From Pontibacter burrus (GTDB taxonomy: Bacteria > Bacteroidota > Bacteroidia > Cytophagales > Hymenobacteraceae), in the NCBI RefSeq assembly GCF_010686685.1, contig NZ_JAAGWD010000001.1:186001-250000 (forward strand): DNA of 64,000 nt. Reading direction: 5' to 3'. Below, one piece after another: positions 1 through 7,425 of the stretch (its first letter is position 1; each line of letters begins with the position of its first letter). A program made the translations under genes and the position numbers. Under the pieces are notes generated by a model. That model saw only the letters and a list, made by a program, of their open reading frames with translations. It searched no databases and was not told the DNA's origin.

Positions 1-903
1 CACCAGTACGGTGGCCCGCACGCCGAGATAAATGCCATTGCCAGTGTACACGACAAAAGCCTCTTACCGGAAAGCCGTGTGTATGTAACGTTAGAACCCT
101 GCTCACACTTCGGTAAAACGCCGCCTTGTGCTGATTTGCTGATAAACAGTGGCGTGCGCGATGTCGTGATCTGTAACCTGGACCCGAACCCGTTGGTAGC
201 TGGCCGCGGTGTGCAGAAGTTGTTGGATGCAGGCATAAAAGTAGAGACCGGCTTGCTGGAGCAGGAAGGCCAGGAGCTGAACAAGCGCTTTTTTACCAGT
301 CATCGTTTGAAACGACCTTACATTACACTGAAGTGGGCTGAAACAGCTGATGGATTTATAGCCGGCCCGGGTTGTGAGCAAGTCCAGATAAGTGGCGCAC
401 TGGCAAAACGCTTTGTGCATAAGCTTCGCGCCGAAGAGCAAGCCATTTTGGTAGGCACCCGCACTGCGCTACACGATAACCCACGTCTGAACACCCGGCA
501 CTGGAGTGGCAAAAGCCCCATCCGAATCGTTATAGATCGTCAGCTAAGCTTGCCGAAAACTATAAACCTGTTCGATAGAAGACAGCCAACTATAGTTTAC
601 AACTATAAAAAACAGGAAGAGCAGGAAAATCTGTACTTTGTGCAGCTGCATGAAAACGAACCCTTGCTGCCACAGATTATGACCGATCTGCATAAGCGTA
701 ATGTCATCTCTGTTTTAGTAGAAGGTGGCACTTACCTGCTTGAAAGCCTGTTGCAAGAAAACCTCTGGAACGAAGCTTTTATTCTTAAAAACACTGCCTT
801 AACTATAGCTGATGGCATCAAAGCCCCAACTATGAACTATGGCACATTAACAGAGCAGCAAACATTAGGCTCCGACCAGTTGTTGCATTACCGAAATATT
901 TAA
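1..903 (+). CDS. ribD: Bifunctional riboflavin biosynthesis deaminase/reductase RibD, 5'-truncated
   Basis: Riboflavin pathway enzyme: the N-terminal zinc deaminase acts on the diaminohydroxyphosphoribosylaminopyrimidine, and the C-terminal domain reduces the ribose with NADPH. The frame is open from base 1, so the start lies outside the window. Visible zinc ligands are HAE at residues 7-9 of the visible part and the two cysteines of PCSHFGKTPPC (33-43). The reductase half carries a VGTRTALHDNP stretch and a VEGG nucleotide-binding motif near the end. About 300 residues are visible, so perhaps 50 are missing. It ends in TAA only 35 bp before msrC on the same strand. Identification is firm; only the truncation limits it. 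Confidence 0.95.
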   Translation, partial: HQYGGPHAEINAIASVHDKSLLPESRVYVTLEPCSHFGKTPPCADLLINSGVRDVVICNLDPNPLVAGRGVQKLLDAGIKVETGLLEQEGQELNKRFFTSHRLKRPYITLKWAETADGFIAGPGCEQVQISGALAKRFVHKLRAEEQAILVGTRTALHDNPRLNTRHWSGKSPIRIVIDRQLSLPKTINLFDRRQPTIVYNYKKQEEQENLYFVQLHENEPLLPQIMTDLHKRNVISVLVEGGTYLLESLLQENLWNEAFILKNTALTIADGIKAPTMNYGTLTEQQTLGSDQLLHYRNI

Positions 904-935
904 CAACAATCAGCAATTAACAATCAACAATTAAA
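904..935 (+). repeat. Gene-border simple repeat, CAATCAACAATT family
   Basis: Nearly the whole ribD-msrC gap is an imperfect repetition of CAATCAGCAATTAA and CAATCAACAATTAA. Related sequence occurs at 15056-15088, 56628-56656 and 56741-56764, each time touching a start or stop codon. See the finding on gene-border repeats. Confidence 0.7.
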
Positions 936-938
936 TAC

Positions 939-1421
939 ATGGCCGAATCGCTTATAGTTGACCAGAACCTTAGTAAAGAAGAAAAATATAAGAGCCTGTT
1001 ACCGCAAATTGAAGCTTTAACAACCGGCGAAACAGATTTGATCGCTAACATCTCAAACCTGGTAGCTGCCCTGAAGCAAGGGTTCGGCTTTTTCTGGGTA
1101 GGCGTTTATTTTAACAAAGAAGGCCAGTTGGTGCTTGGTCCGTTTCAGGGGCCGATTGCCTGCACACGCATTCCTTATCACAAAGGTGTTTGTGGTGCCT
1201 GCTACACCCGCCGCGAAACGATACTGGTTCCTGACGTAGAAGCTTTCCCGGGCCACATTGCCTGCTCCAGCGACTCTAAATCAGAAATTGTAGTGCCGGT
1301 TATAAAAGATGACGAAGTAAAACTGGTATTGGACGTAGACAGCGACAAACTAAACGACTTCGACGAAGTTGACCAGAAATACCTAGAGCAGCTGATGAAG
1401 CTGGTAGAGAGCTGGTATTAG
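939..1421 (+). CDS. msrC: GAF-domain free methionine-(R)-sulfoxide reductase
   Basis: Reduces free methionine-R-sulfoxide, a repair enzyme of the cytoplasmic GAF-fold fRMsr family. At 160 residues it has the family's usual size. Cys75, Cys85 and Cys109 keep the 10- and 24-residue spacing of the three functional cysteines of E. coli MsrC, in the contexts GPIACTRIPY, KGVCGACYT and FPGHIACSS; Cys109 would be the catalytic one. An extra Cys88 is present. The conserved SEIVVPV strand follows. The ATG start lies directly after the ribD-msrC gap repeat, so msrC is probably co-transcribed with ribD. Many annotations call such proteins only 'GAF domain protein'; the cysteine spacing supports the specific function. 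Confidence 0.9.
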   Translation: MAESLIVDQNLSKEEKYKSLLPQIEALTTGETDLIANISNLVAALKQGFGFFWVGVYFNKEGQLVLGPFQGPIACTRIPYHKGVCGACYTRRETILVPDVEAFPGHIACSSDSKSEIVVPVIKDDEVKLVLDVDSDKLNDFDEVDQKYLEQLMKLVESWY

Positions 1422-1528
1422 TTTCGTTACTCGTTGTTTGTTAATCGTTATTCGAAGACCTCGTAGCGTGCGCAGCTCCTACGAACGTCCTATCAGCCAC
1501 GAACTATAGTTGATCGTTGGGAATAAAA

Positions 1529-1559
1529 CCCACCCCTACCCCTCCGAGGAGGGGAATTT
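1529..1559 (+). repeat. C-rich dispersed module with internal hairpin
   Basis: One copy of the window-wide module: CCCACCCCTA, then CCCCTCC-GA-GGAGGGG (a perfect small hairpin), then AATTT. Other copies are at 6946, 7158, 25277, 25431, 34414, 34599, 42132, 49048 and 53548, with reversed copies at 42251 and 49166. No partner arm is present near this copy. Confidence 0.75.
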
Positions 1560-1630
1560 CTGGAATCGCGATTACAACATCTTATAAATTCGGCTAATCC
1601 TTAAATCTTCATTAATCCCGGTTCAGACAA

Positions 1631-1666
1631 AAAGGCCGCTGCAACTATAGTTGCAGCGGCCTTTTT
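1631..1666. terminator. Bidirectional terminator with AACTATAGTT at its centre
   Basis: Bases 1631-1664 form a perfect 34-base palindrome (stem AAAGGCCGCTGC) centred on AACTATAGTT and followed by T-rich sequence. It lies between the converging msrC and psd genes and can serve both. The loop consists of the window's iterated octamer. Confidence 0.85.
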
Positions 1667-1669
1667 ATG

Positions 1670-1705
1670 GTCTTTTGTCCTTTGTCTAAAAATCCTTTGT
1701 CAGGT
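1670..1705. repeat. Gene-border simple repeat, GACAAAGGACAAAAGAC family
   Basis: Read on the minus strand, directly downstream of the psd stop codon, the sequence repeats GACAAAGG and GGACAAAAGAC. The same words recur at 57596-57680 between the two iron-sulfur oxidoreductase genes. Confidence 0.6.
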
Positions 1706-1709
1706 AAGA

Positions 1710-2393
1710 CTACCCAAACAACGTTGGTGGTGGCGTTTTAAGCTGGGCAATTACGGTTTCGCCGCCTTTGGTTTTCTGACCTAGCTGAACCTTAACTTCC
1801 GTATCCAGTGGCACAAATACGTCTACACGCGAGCCGAACTTAATGAAACCAAACTCTTCGCCCTGGCTTACTTCGTCGCCTTCATTTACATACCAAACTA
1901 TACGGCGGGCCATGGCACCGGCAATCTGGCGGAAAAGCACCTCTGGGCCGGCAGTAGATTCTACAACCACCGTAGTGCGCTCGTTCTGCGTGCTTGATTT
2001 CGGGTGCCAGGCTACAAAATAGTTACCTGGGTGGTATTTAAAATACTTTACGATGCCTGAAACCGGGTTACGTGTAACGTGCACGTTTATCGGCGACATA
2101 AAGATGGAGATCTGCTTACGCTTGTCTTTGAAATACTCCGGCTCTTCCACTTCCTCAATTACCACCACTTTACCATCAGCAGGGGCTACCAGCAGGTCTT
2201 CGTGCAGCAACAGGTTACGATACGGGCTACGGAAGAACTGCAGTATAAGCAGGAACAGCACAACTGACACGCCAGTAAAAATTTTGTTGAAGGTGCTGTT
2301 AGCAGGGTTGAAGTGATACAGTAACAGGTTCAGCACCACTAATATCAGCAATGTAAAAAACAGAATCTTTCGTCCTTCTTTATGAATTTTCAT
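1710..2393 (-). CDS. psd: Phosphatidylserine decarboxylase proenzyme (short type)
   Basis: Makes phosphatidylethanolamine from phosphatidylserine at the inner membrane. Two hydrophobic segments occupy about residues 9-29 and 38-54, followed by the decarboxylase domain with PADGKV (71-76) and INVHVTRNP (102-110). The self-cleavage site that creates the pyruvoyl group is the GS of FGSR (186-189), with cleavage expected between Gly187 and Ser188. The length of 227 residues fits the short PSD class common in Bacteroidota. It lies downstream of a glutamate-type dehydrogenase and cdsA on the same strand, so it belongs to a phospholipid-synthesis neighbourhood. A 12-bp hairpin in the upstream gap may separate its transcription from the dehydrogenase. 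Confidence 0.93.
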   Translation of the reverse strand: MKIHKEGRKILFFTLLILVVLNLLLYHFNPANSTFNKIFTGVSVVLFLLILQFFRSPYRNLLLHEDLLVAPADGKVVVIEEVEEPEYFKDKRKQISIFMSPINVHVTRNPVSGIVKYFKYHPGNYFVAWHPKSSTQNERTTVVVESTAGPEVLFRQIAGAMARRIVWYVNEGDEVSQGEEFGFIKFGSRVDVFVPLDTEVKVQLGQKTKGGETVIAQLKTPPPTLFG

Positions 2394-2432
2394 TCGTGTG
2401 TTGTGTAAAAAACTGCAGCACTTTATAAGTTA

Positions 2433-2466
2433 TAATAGCCCATCCAGTTTAGTAGATGGGCTATTA
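2433..2466 (-). terminator. Hairpin between the dehydrogenase and psd
   Basis: A perfect 12-bp stem (TAATAGCCCATC with its complement) encloses a 10-base loop. It is placed as a terminator for the dehydrogenase gene, but the minus-strand tail is not strongly T-rich, so it could instead be a weak attenuator or a processing site. Confidence 0.55.
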
Positions 2467-2516
2467 GCTTTGCCAAAATTATATAATCTTTTGCTTATTT
2501 TAAATTAAATCTTCTC

Positions 2517-3791
2517 TTAGAAGCCGCCGCGGTACTTATATGTCATGGCAACCTTGTCAATAGCAACAATATAGGCAGCAATACGCATAGGTACATTATA
2601 TTTCTGAGATGCGGAATAAACCCGCTCAAACGACTCATTCATAATGCGTTCGGCACGCTCGTTCACGCGGTCCAGTGTCCATTTAAAGCCCATGCGGTTC
2701 TGTACCCACTCAAAGTAAGATACTGTTACGCCACCTGAGTTTGCCAGAATATCCGGCACTACCATAATTCCTTTTTCGTTGATGATGTTATCGGCTTTAT
2801 AAGAAGTTGGCCCGTTAGCACCCTCTACTATAAGTCTGGCCTGTATCTTTTCTACGTTCTTTATCGTGATCACATCTTCTACAGCGGCCGGCACAATCAC
2901 ATCTACTTTAGATGTCAGCAGTTCATCCGGGTCCATCATTTCAGCACCCTTGTAACCTTCCAGACGGCCATTATGTGCGTTTTTGTACTCAATGGCATCT
3001 TCAATATTGATGCCGTTGTCGTTCCAGTAAGCACCGCTCACATCACTCACGCCCAAAATCTTCACGCCACGTTCTGCCATCAGTTTGGCAGCCCATGCGC
3101 CAACATTACCAAAACCCTGAATAGCAGCAGTTGATTTTGCCGGATCCATGCCCAGCTTATCCATAGCAGCCATTGCCGAAACCATTACGCCACGGCCAGT
3201 AGCTTCTACACGCCCCAGCGAGCCGCCCAGTACAAGTGGCTTACCAGTAACAACAGCATGTACCGTAGAGCCTTTCGTTTTAGAGTATTCATCCATCAGC
3301 CAGGCCATCTCGCGCGGGCCTGTACCCATGTCCGGCGCCGGAATATCCTGGTCAGGGCCAAAAGTATCAGCCAGTGCCGCCGTGTAGGCTCTTGTCAAGC
3401 GCTCTATTTCGCCAGCCGACATGGTAAACGGATCGCATATTATACCGCCTTTGGCACCACCGTAAGGAATATCCACTACGGCACATTTCCAGGTCATCCA
3501 GGCAGCAAGCGCCTTTACTTCATCCAGAAACACATCCGGAGCATAACGAATACCGCCTTTTGACGGACCAAGGATAGTGGAATGTATGACACGGTAACCC
3601 TCAAAAACACGCACTTTGCCATCATCCATTGTAACAGGTACATTCACAATAACCTGGCGGGTAGGAGACTTTAGTACATTGTATATTTCTTCATCGAGCC
3701 CCAATATTTCGGCTGCAACATTGAAGCGTGACATCATCGATTCGAAAGGGTTTTCTCTGTCCTTGATGGGTGCTGGCTCTTTGTATAACAT
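2517..3791 (-). CDS. Glu/Leu/Phe/Val dehydrogenase, glutamate dehydrogenase type
   Basis: Catalyses reversible oxidative deamination of an amino acid, probably glutamate to 2-oxoglutarate, with NAD(P). At 424 residues it matches hexameric GDHs of the GdhA/RocG class. Visible features are the substrate-lysine stretch WKCAVVDIPYGGAKGG (101-116, catalytic Lys114), PAPDMGTGPREM (151-162) and the nucleotide-binding GFGNVG (226-231). It lies between cdsA and psd, which it splits. Its upstream region has a good -7 box at 3830-3837. Two more members of the same superfamily occur in this window (19345 and 31201), so the exact substrate is not certain from the family alone; GDH is the best reading because of its length and motifs. 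Confidence 0.9.
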   Translation of the reverse strand: MLYKEPAPIKDRENPFESMMSRFNVAAEILGLDEEIYNVLKSPTRQVIVNVPVTMDDGKVRVFEGYRVIHSTILGPSKGGIRYAPDVFLDEVKALAAWMTWKCAVVDIPYGGAKGGIICDPFTMSAGEIERLTRAYTAALADTFGPDQDIPAPDMGTGPREMAWLMDEYSKTKGSTVHAVVTGKPLVLGGSLGRVEATGRGVMVSAMAAMDKLGMDPAKSTAAIQGFGNVGAWAAKLMAERGVKILGVSDVSGAYWNDNGINIEDAIEYKNAHNGRLEGYKGAEMMDPDELLTSKVDVIVPAAVEDVITIKNVEKIQARLIVEGANGPTSYKADNIINEKGIMVVPDILANSGGVTVSYFEWVQNRMGFKWTLDRVNERAERIMNESFERVYSASQKYNVPMRIAAYIVAIDKVAMTYKYRGGF

Positions 3792-3829
3792 ACTTTAACT
3801 TTTTGAGTTTATCAGTGATTATTACGAAG

Positions 3830-3837
3830 CAAAGGTA
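3830..3837 (-). promoter_or_regulatory. -7 promoter box TACCTTTG of the dehydrogenase gene
   Basis: Read on the minus strand the sequence is TACCTTTG, an exact match to the Bacteroidota TAnnTTTG element, 39 bp upstream of the ATG. A TTTG occurs 22 bp further upstream, slightly outside the usual 19-20 spacing. Confidence 0.6.
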
Positions 3838-3879
3838 TATAAATTACACTTTTAACCTGCAAATGTCCAAGCAACAAAA

Positions 3880-4707
3880 TCAGAAGATTTGCAGATATGC
3901 CACTATAAACGGAATAGACATAATAAGGCTGTCAAAACGGTCCAGAATACCGCCGTGGCCAGGCAAAAGCGTACCCGAATCCTTCACGCCCAGGCTGCGC
4001 TTTAGCATGGACTCTACCAGATCGCCGAGCACGCCAAAAACAGCAACTATAATACTGATCCCCAGCCACTGAGCCACGGTCAGGTCCTGCAGGTATATGC
4101 TCAGCACATAGCCTACCAGCATGGTGAGCACAGTGCCACCAGCCCAACCTTCCCAGGTTTTGCCCGGCGATACGCGCTCCAGTAATTTATTTTTCCCGAA
4201 GTTTTTCCCTGCAATATACGCCCCGGTATCGGCAGACCAGATCAGCAGCATCAGGCCAAGCACGGGTTGCCAGGTATAGTCACCGGGCAGGTAGGCCACT
4301 TTGTGCAGCAGCCCGAATGGCAGCGCCACATATAAAACACCCAGCAGTGTAAAAGCAATGTTAGTGAAAGGTTGAGGCTGCTTGCGGTATAGTTCCAGCA
4401 CAAAAACCAGCCCCAGTAGCGGGAGCGTTAGGTACAGAAGCTGCGGCGACATGATCTCTTCTTCTATCAGGAAAAAGGAAACATACAGCAGGCCACCCAA
4501 CGCGATGCCTATACCTTTGTTAGGTCTTATATCCTGCGCACCTGCCAGTTTATAGAACTCCAGTAAGCCCAGCAAGGTAAGACCAAGGAAAAGAGCCGCA
4601 TAAGCCCAGGGGTTAACTACAATACTACCCACAAACAGGGCGGCGCCCAACACCCCTACTATAATACGTTGCCATACATTACTCAGTCCCGAAATATTCT
4701 TGCCCAT
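3880..4707 (-). CDS. cdsA: Phosphatidate cytidylyltransferase
   Basis: Integral membrane enzyme that makes CDP-diacylglycerol from phosphatidate and CTP, the branch point of phospholipid synthesis. The 275-residue protein is almost entirely hydrophobic, with about eight membrane segments. It ends with the CDS signature: SMLKRSLGVKD followed by LPGHGGILDRFDS, about residues 233-260. It reads toward the dehydrogenase and psd on the same strand, with a CPBP protease just upstream. The ATG start gives the expected length. The grouping of cdsA with psd suggests shared control of phosphatidylethanolamine supply. Confidence 0.95.
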   Translation of the reverse strand: MGKNISGLSNVWQRIIVGVLGAALFVGSIVVNPWAYAALFLGLTLLGLLEFYKLAGAQDIRPNKGIGIALGGLLYVSFFLIEEEIMSPQLLYLTLPLLGLVFVLELYRKQPQPFTNIAFTLLGVLYVALPFGLLHKVAYLPGDYTWQPVLGLMLLIWSADTGAYIAGKNFGKNKLLERVSPGKTWEGWAGGTVLTMLVGYVLSIYLQDLTVAQWLGISIIVAVFGVLGDLVESMLKRSLGVKDSGTLLPGHGGILDRFDSLIMSIPFIVAYLQIF

Positions 4708-4765
4708 TTAGTAGAGGATGCTGTTTGAGCATTAAAGGTATAAAATTATCTATATTTTCGGACGT

Positions 4766-5716
4766 CTATACCTCAGTTTCGGCCAGAGCCTGTTCTCGTT
4801 TCGGCACTTCTTTAAACTCTGTATACAAGTAGTACAATACAGCCGCGCTCAACAGAAACGAAATTAGCACGCTCCACCAGTTCATTGGCTCCGTCGACTC
4901 TATATCAAAATCTACCGCGCCGGTTTGCTGCAGGTATAGCAGCAGCACGGTAAAACCGTTATTAAAAAAGTGCGCAACTATAGGTACCGAGATGCGGCCC
5001 GACCAGAAGTACAGGTAGCCAAACAGGGCACCCAGTATAGCGCGCGGTACAAATCCGAAGAACTGCACGTGAATGGCCGCAAATATTAACCCCGCAATCC
5101 AGATGGCGACATGCGGATTACCTGTCCAGCGGTGCAGTTGCTTTTGTAAAACACCACGGAACACGATTTCTTCGCCAATGGCCGGTATCACAGCAATCAC
5201 CAGCAAACCAACCAGCAGCTTTGGCACATCATCAAAGTTGGCGATCATCTTGGTTAGTGCAGCCAGTTCGTCTTCTTTGGCACGTGCCCACTGCTCAAAG
5301 TCACTCATAAAATCCGGAAAACTCATTGTGGCATTCCAGTTTATAATAACGGAGTTGGCAGGCATAATAATGATCATCAGAAGACCTGAAAGCAGCACCA
5401 GCAGCGGCGTAACCGGCATTTTCCAGTTCAGATACGGATCGATCTTATATTTTAAAACCCGCAGCATAATAAGCGGCCCAACTACAAAAGACATGAATTG
5501 CACCACCCCCTGCAGCAGCAGCATAATATTGCGTCCGCTTGGGTGCGACGCAGGGTCTAAGGCTATGTCGGGCATTTGTATAAAGCTGATATCAAACACA
5601 GCAATAGCCAGCACAGCAAAGAAAAAACTGCCCACAAAGTAGCCGCCTACCATAAATGCCAGTAACAAAATCAGCACGGAAGCCGGGTGTGTCTCTTTAG
5701 AGATGAAACCTTTCAT
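4766..5716 (-). CDS. CPBP-family intramembrane metalloprotease
   Basis: Predicted membrane protease of the CPBP (Rce1/Abi) family. The ATG at 5716 was chosen, giving 316 residues beginning MKGFISKETHPAS. A longer open frame to 5821 would overlap the divergent dusB coding region and adds an implausible leader. The catalytic motifs are present in order: GEEIVFRGVL (EExxxR), AAIHVQFFGF (FxxxH-like) and HFFNNG. At least seven membrane segments are visible. It is divergent from dusB across a 53-bp gap and codirectional with cdsA 58 bp downstream. The substrate is unknown; in Bacteroidota this gene often sits beside cdsA, which suggests an envelope role, but that is inference. Confidence 0.88.
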   Translation of the reverse strand: MKGFISKETHPASVLILLLAFMVGGYFVGSFFFAVLAIAVFDISFIQMPDIALDPASHPSGRNIMLLLQGVVQFMSFVVGPLIMLRVLKYKIDPYLNWKMPVTPLLVLLSGLLMIIIMPANSVIINWNATMSFPDFMSDFEQWARAKEDELAALTKMIANFDDVPKLLVGLLVIAVIPAIGEEIVFRGVLQKQLHRWTGNPHVAIWIAGLIFAAIHVQFFGFVPRAILGALFGYLYFWSGRISVPIVAHFFNNGFTVLLLYLQQTGAVDFDIESTEPMNWWSVLISFLLSAAVLYYLYTEFKEVPKREQALAETEV

Positions 5717-5769
5717 ACAGGAGTTTAGGTTAAATTGGTGTAAATTTACGCGAATAATTAAATTTTGCT

Positions 5770-6765
5770 TTGGTAAAGATAGCGAACATAGAACTGGGCG
5801 AGTTCCCGCTGCTGCTGGCACCTATGGAAGACGTGAGCGATCCGCCGTTCCGGAAAGTGTGCAAAGCCAACGGGGCCGACCTGATGTACACTGAATTCAT
5901 TTCCTCTGAAGGTTTGATACGCGACGCAGCCAAAAGTGTCCAGAAATTGGATATTTTTGATTACGAACGCCCCATTGGTATTCAGATATTTGGCTCCGAT
6001 ATTGAGTCGATGCGCGAAGCAGCAATCGTTTCGTCGCAGGCCGGGCCAGACCTGATAGATATTAACTATGGCTGCCCGGTAAAGAATGTAGCCTGCAAAG
6101 GTGCCGGTGCTGCCCTGCTGCGCGATGTACCCAAAATGGTGAAGATGACCGAGGAAATTGTGAAAGCAACCAACCTGCCGGTTACCGTTAAAACCCGCCT
6201 GGGCTGGGACGAAAACACCAAGTACATCGTAGAAACTGCGGAAAGATTACAAGATATCGGGATAAAAGCGCTGAGCATACACGGTCGCACGCGTGTGCAG
6301 ATGTATAAAGGCGAAGCCGACTGGAGCCTGATTGCAGAAGTAAAGAATAACCCGCGCATGCACATCCCGATCTTCGGAAACGGCGACATTGACTCTCCGC
6401 AGAAGGCACTGGAGTACCGCAATAAGTATGGCGTAGATGGTATTATGATCGGCCGCGCTAGCATTGGTTACCCGTGGATCTTTAACGAGATAAAGCATTA
6501 CATGGCAACCGGCGAAATGTTACCGGGCCCAACACTGGAAGAACGCGTAGAAGTTTGCCGTCAGCATTTCACCCACTCTCTGGAATGGAAAGGCGACAAA
6601 CTGGGCATTTTTGAGATGCGCCGCCACTATACCAATTACTTCCGTGGTCTGCCACACTTCAAACCGCTGCGCATGAAACTGGTGCAGTCCGAAGACATTC
6701 AGGAAATTTACGACACGCTGGATGAAATCGCACAGACTATGAGCTATGCGGAGTTAGAAAGTTAG
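5770..6765 (+). CDS. dusB: tRNA-dihydrouridine synthase DusB-type
   Basis: FMN enzyme that reduces uridines in the tRNA D-loop using NADPH. TIM-barrel motifs are clear: LLLAPMEDVSDPPFR (14-28), DINYGCPVKNV (97-107, catalytic Cys102), TVKTRLGWD and GNGDI. The 331-residue length is typical. The start is TTG at 5770 (LVKIANIELGEF); no ATG exists before the Met inside APMED, so the TTG is required. The stop codon lies inside a GTTAGAAAGTT repeat that continues into the downstream gap. A terminator follows at 6797. Confidence 0.94.
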   Translation: MVKIANIELGEFPLLLAPMEDVSDPPFRKVCKANGADLMYTEFISSEGLIRDAAKSVQKLDIFDYERPIGIQIFGSDIESMREAAIVSSQAGPDLIDINYGCPVKNVACKGAGAALLRDVPKMVKMTEEIVKATNLPVTVKTRLGWDENTKYIVETAERLQDIGIKALSIHGRTRVQMYKGEADWSLIAEVKNNPRMHIPIFGNGDIDSPQKALEYRNKYGVDGIMIGRASIGYPWIFNEIKHYMATGEMLPGPTLEERVEVCRQHFTHSLEWKGDKLGIFEMRRHYTNYFRGLPHFKPLRMKLVQSEDIQEIYDTLDEIAQTMSYAELES

Positions 6766-6788
6766 AAAGTTTAGAAGTTAGAAAGTCA
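6757..6788 (+). repeat. Gene-border simple repeat, GTTAGAAAGTT family
   Basis: The last codons and stop of dusB lie within GTTAGAAA units that run on into the gap. Related sequence (in either orientation) is found at 7325-7361, 48930-48962 and 49530-49568, each next to a gene end or start. Confidence 0.65.
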
Positions 6789-6796
6789 TACTATAG

Positions 6797-6828
6797 AACG
6801 CCTGTTGCTTTTGCGACGGGCGTTTTTT
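6797..6828 (+). terminator. Terminator after dusB
   Basis: Stem AACGCC plus G-U-containing TGTTGC pairs with GCGACGGGCGTT across a TTTT loop and is followed by a run of T. It is well placed 32 bp after the dusB stop. Confidence 0.8.
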
Positions 6829-7374
6829 GTCTACCTCACCTCAATGCTCTCCTTTTATGGAGAGCCCCTACCTCCAAACAGGAGAGGGAGCTTAATTCTT
6901 AGAATTCGGTCTCTGCTATAGTTCTATTAGTTGAAGTAGATCCAACCACCCCTAACCCCTCCTTGTCTAAGGCGGGGAATTTACTGCTACTGCTATAGTT
7001 TGGGCTATAGTTCTATAGTTTTTCTATCACTGTTTCGGACTTCCTAGTCCGAAACCAATCTGCTGCGGACTTCTTAGTCCGCGTTATTCTGGTTATTTCT
7101 TTTCTTCTGTCACCCCGAAAGAATCTTGATCGCTTAGAAATCAGGCTACTACAATAACCCACCCCTACCCCTCCCGAGAGGGGAATTACTGCTATAGTTA
7201 TGTTTTACCTATCGTTCTATAGTTGCTTTTTGTCATCCCCCTGCCCCCCTTCAATAATGGACTTTTTCGGCTATTGCTATAGTTAAGGTTATAGTTCTAT
7301 AGGTACTGTAAGCTCACAGCAATTTTAACTTTTTAACTTCTCAAACTTTCTAACTTTTAACTATAAAAATCTTC
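6829..7374. repeat. Intergenic mosaic array A
   Basis: No gene is visible in this gap. It holds two C-rich modules (6946-6982 and 7158-7188), about eight CTATAG words mostly written CTATAGTT, two tandem small hairpins (7033-7054 and 7065-7082), and a GTTAGAAAGTT-type border repeat before the EamA gene. The order of modules (C-rich module, CTATAGTT group, GTCATCCCCCTGCC block) resembles arrays at 25.2, 34.3 and 53.5 kb. Confidence 0.7.
7033..7082. repeat. Two tandem hairpins with CGGACTT/AGTCCG stems
   Basis: Stem TTTCGGACT with loop TCCT is followed 10 bp later by stem GCGGACT with loop TCTT. Both share the core CGGACT...AGTCCG. They are not followed by T-runs, so they do not look like terminators. 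Confidence 0.6.
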
Positions 7375-7382
7375 TACTTTTG
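7375..7382 (+). promoter_or_regulatory. -7 promoter box TACTTTTG of the EamA gene
   Basis: An exact TAnnTTTG match 43 bp before the TTG start codon at 7426. No clear TTG element is seen 19-20 bp upstream. Confidence 0.55.
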
Positions 7383-7425
7383 CAGCCACTTTTCAACGTA
7401 CAAACTTTCTAAATTCACAACCTAA

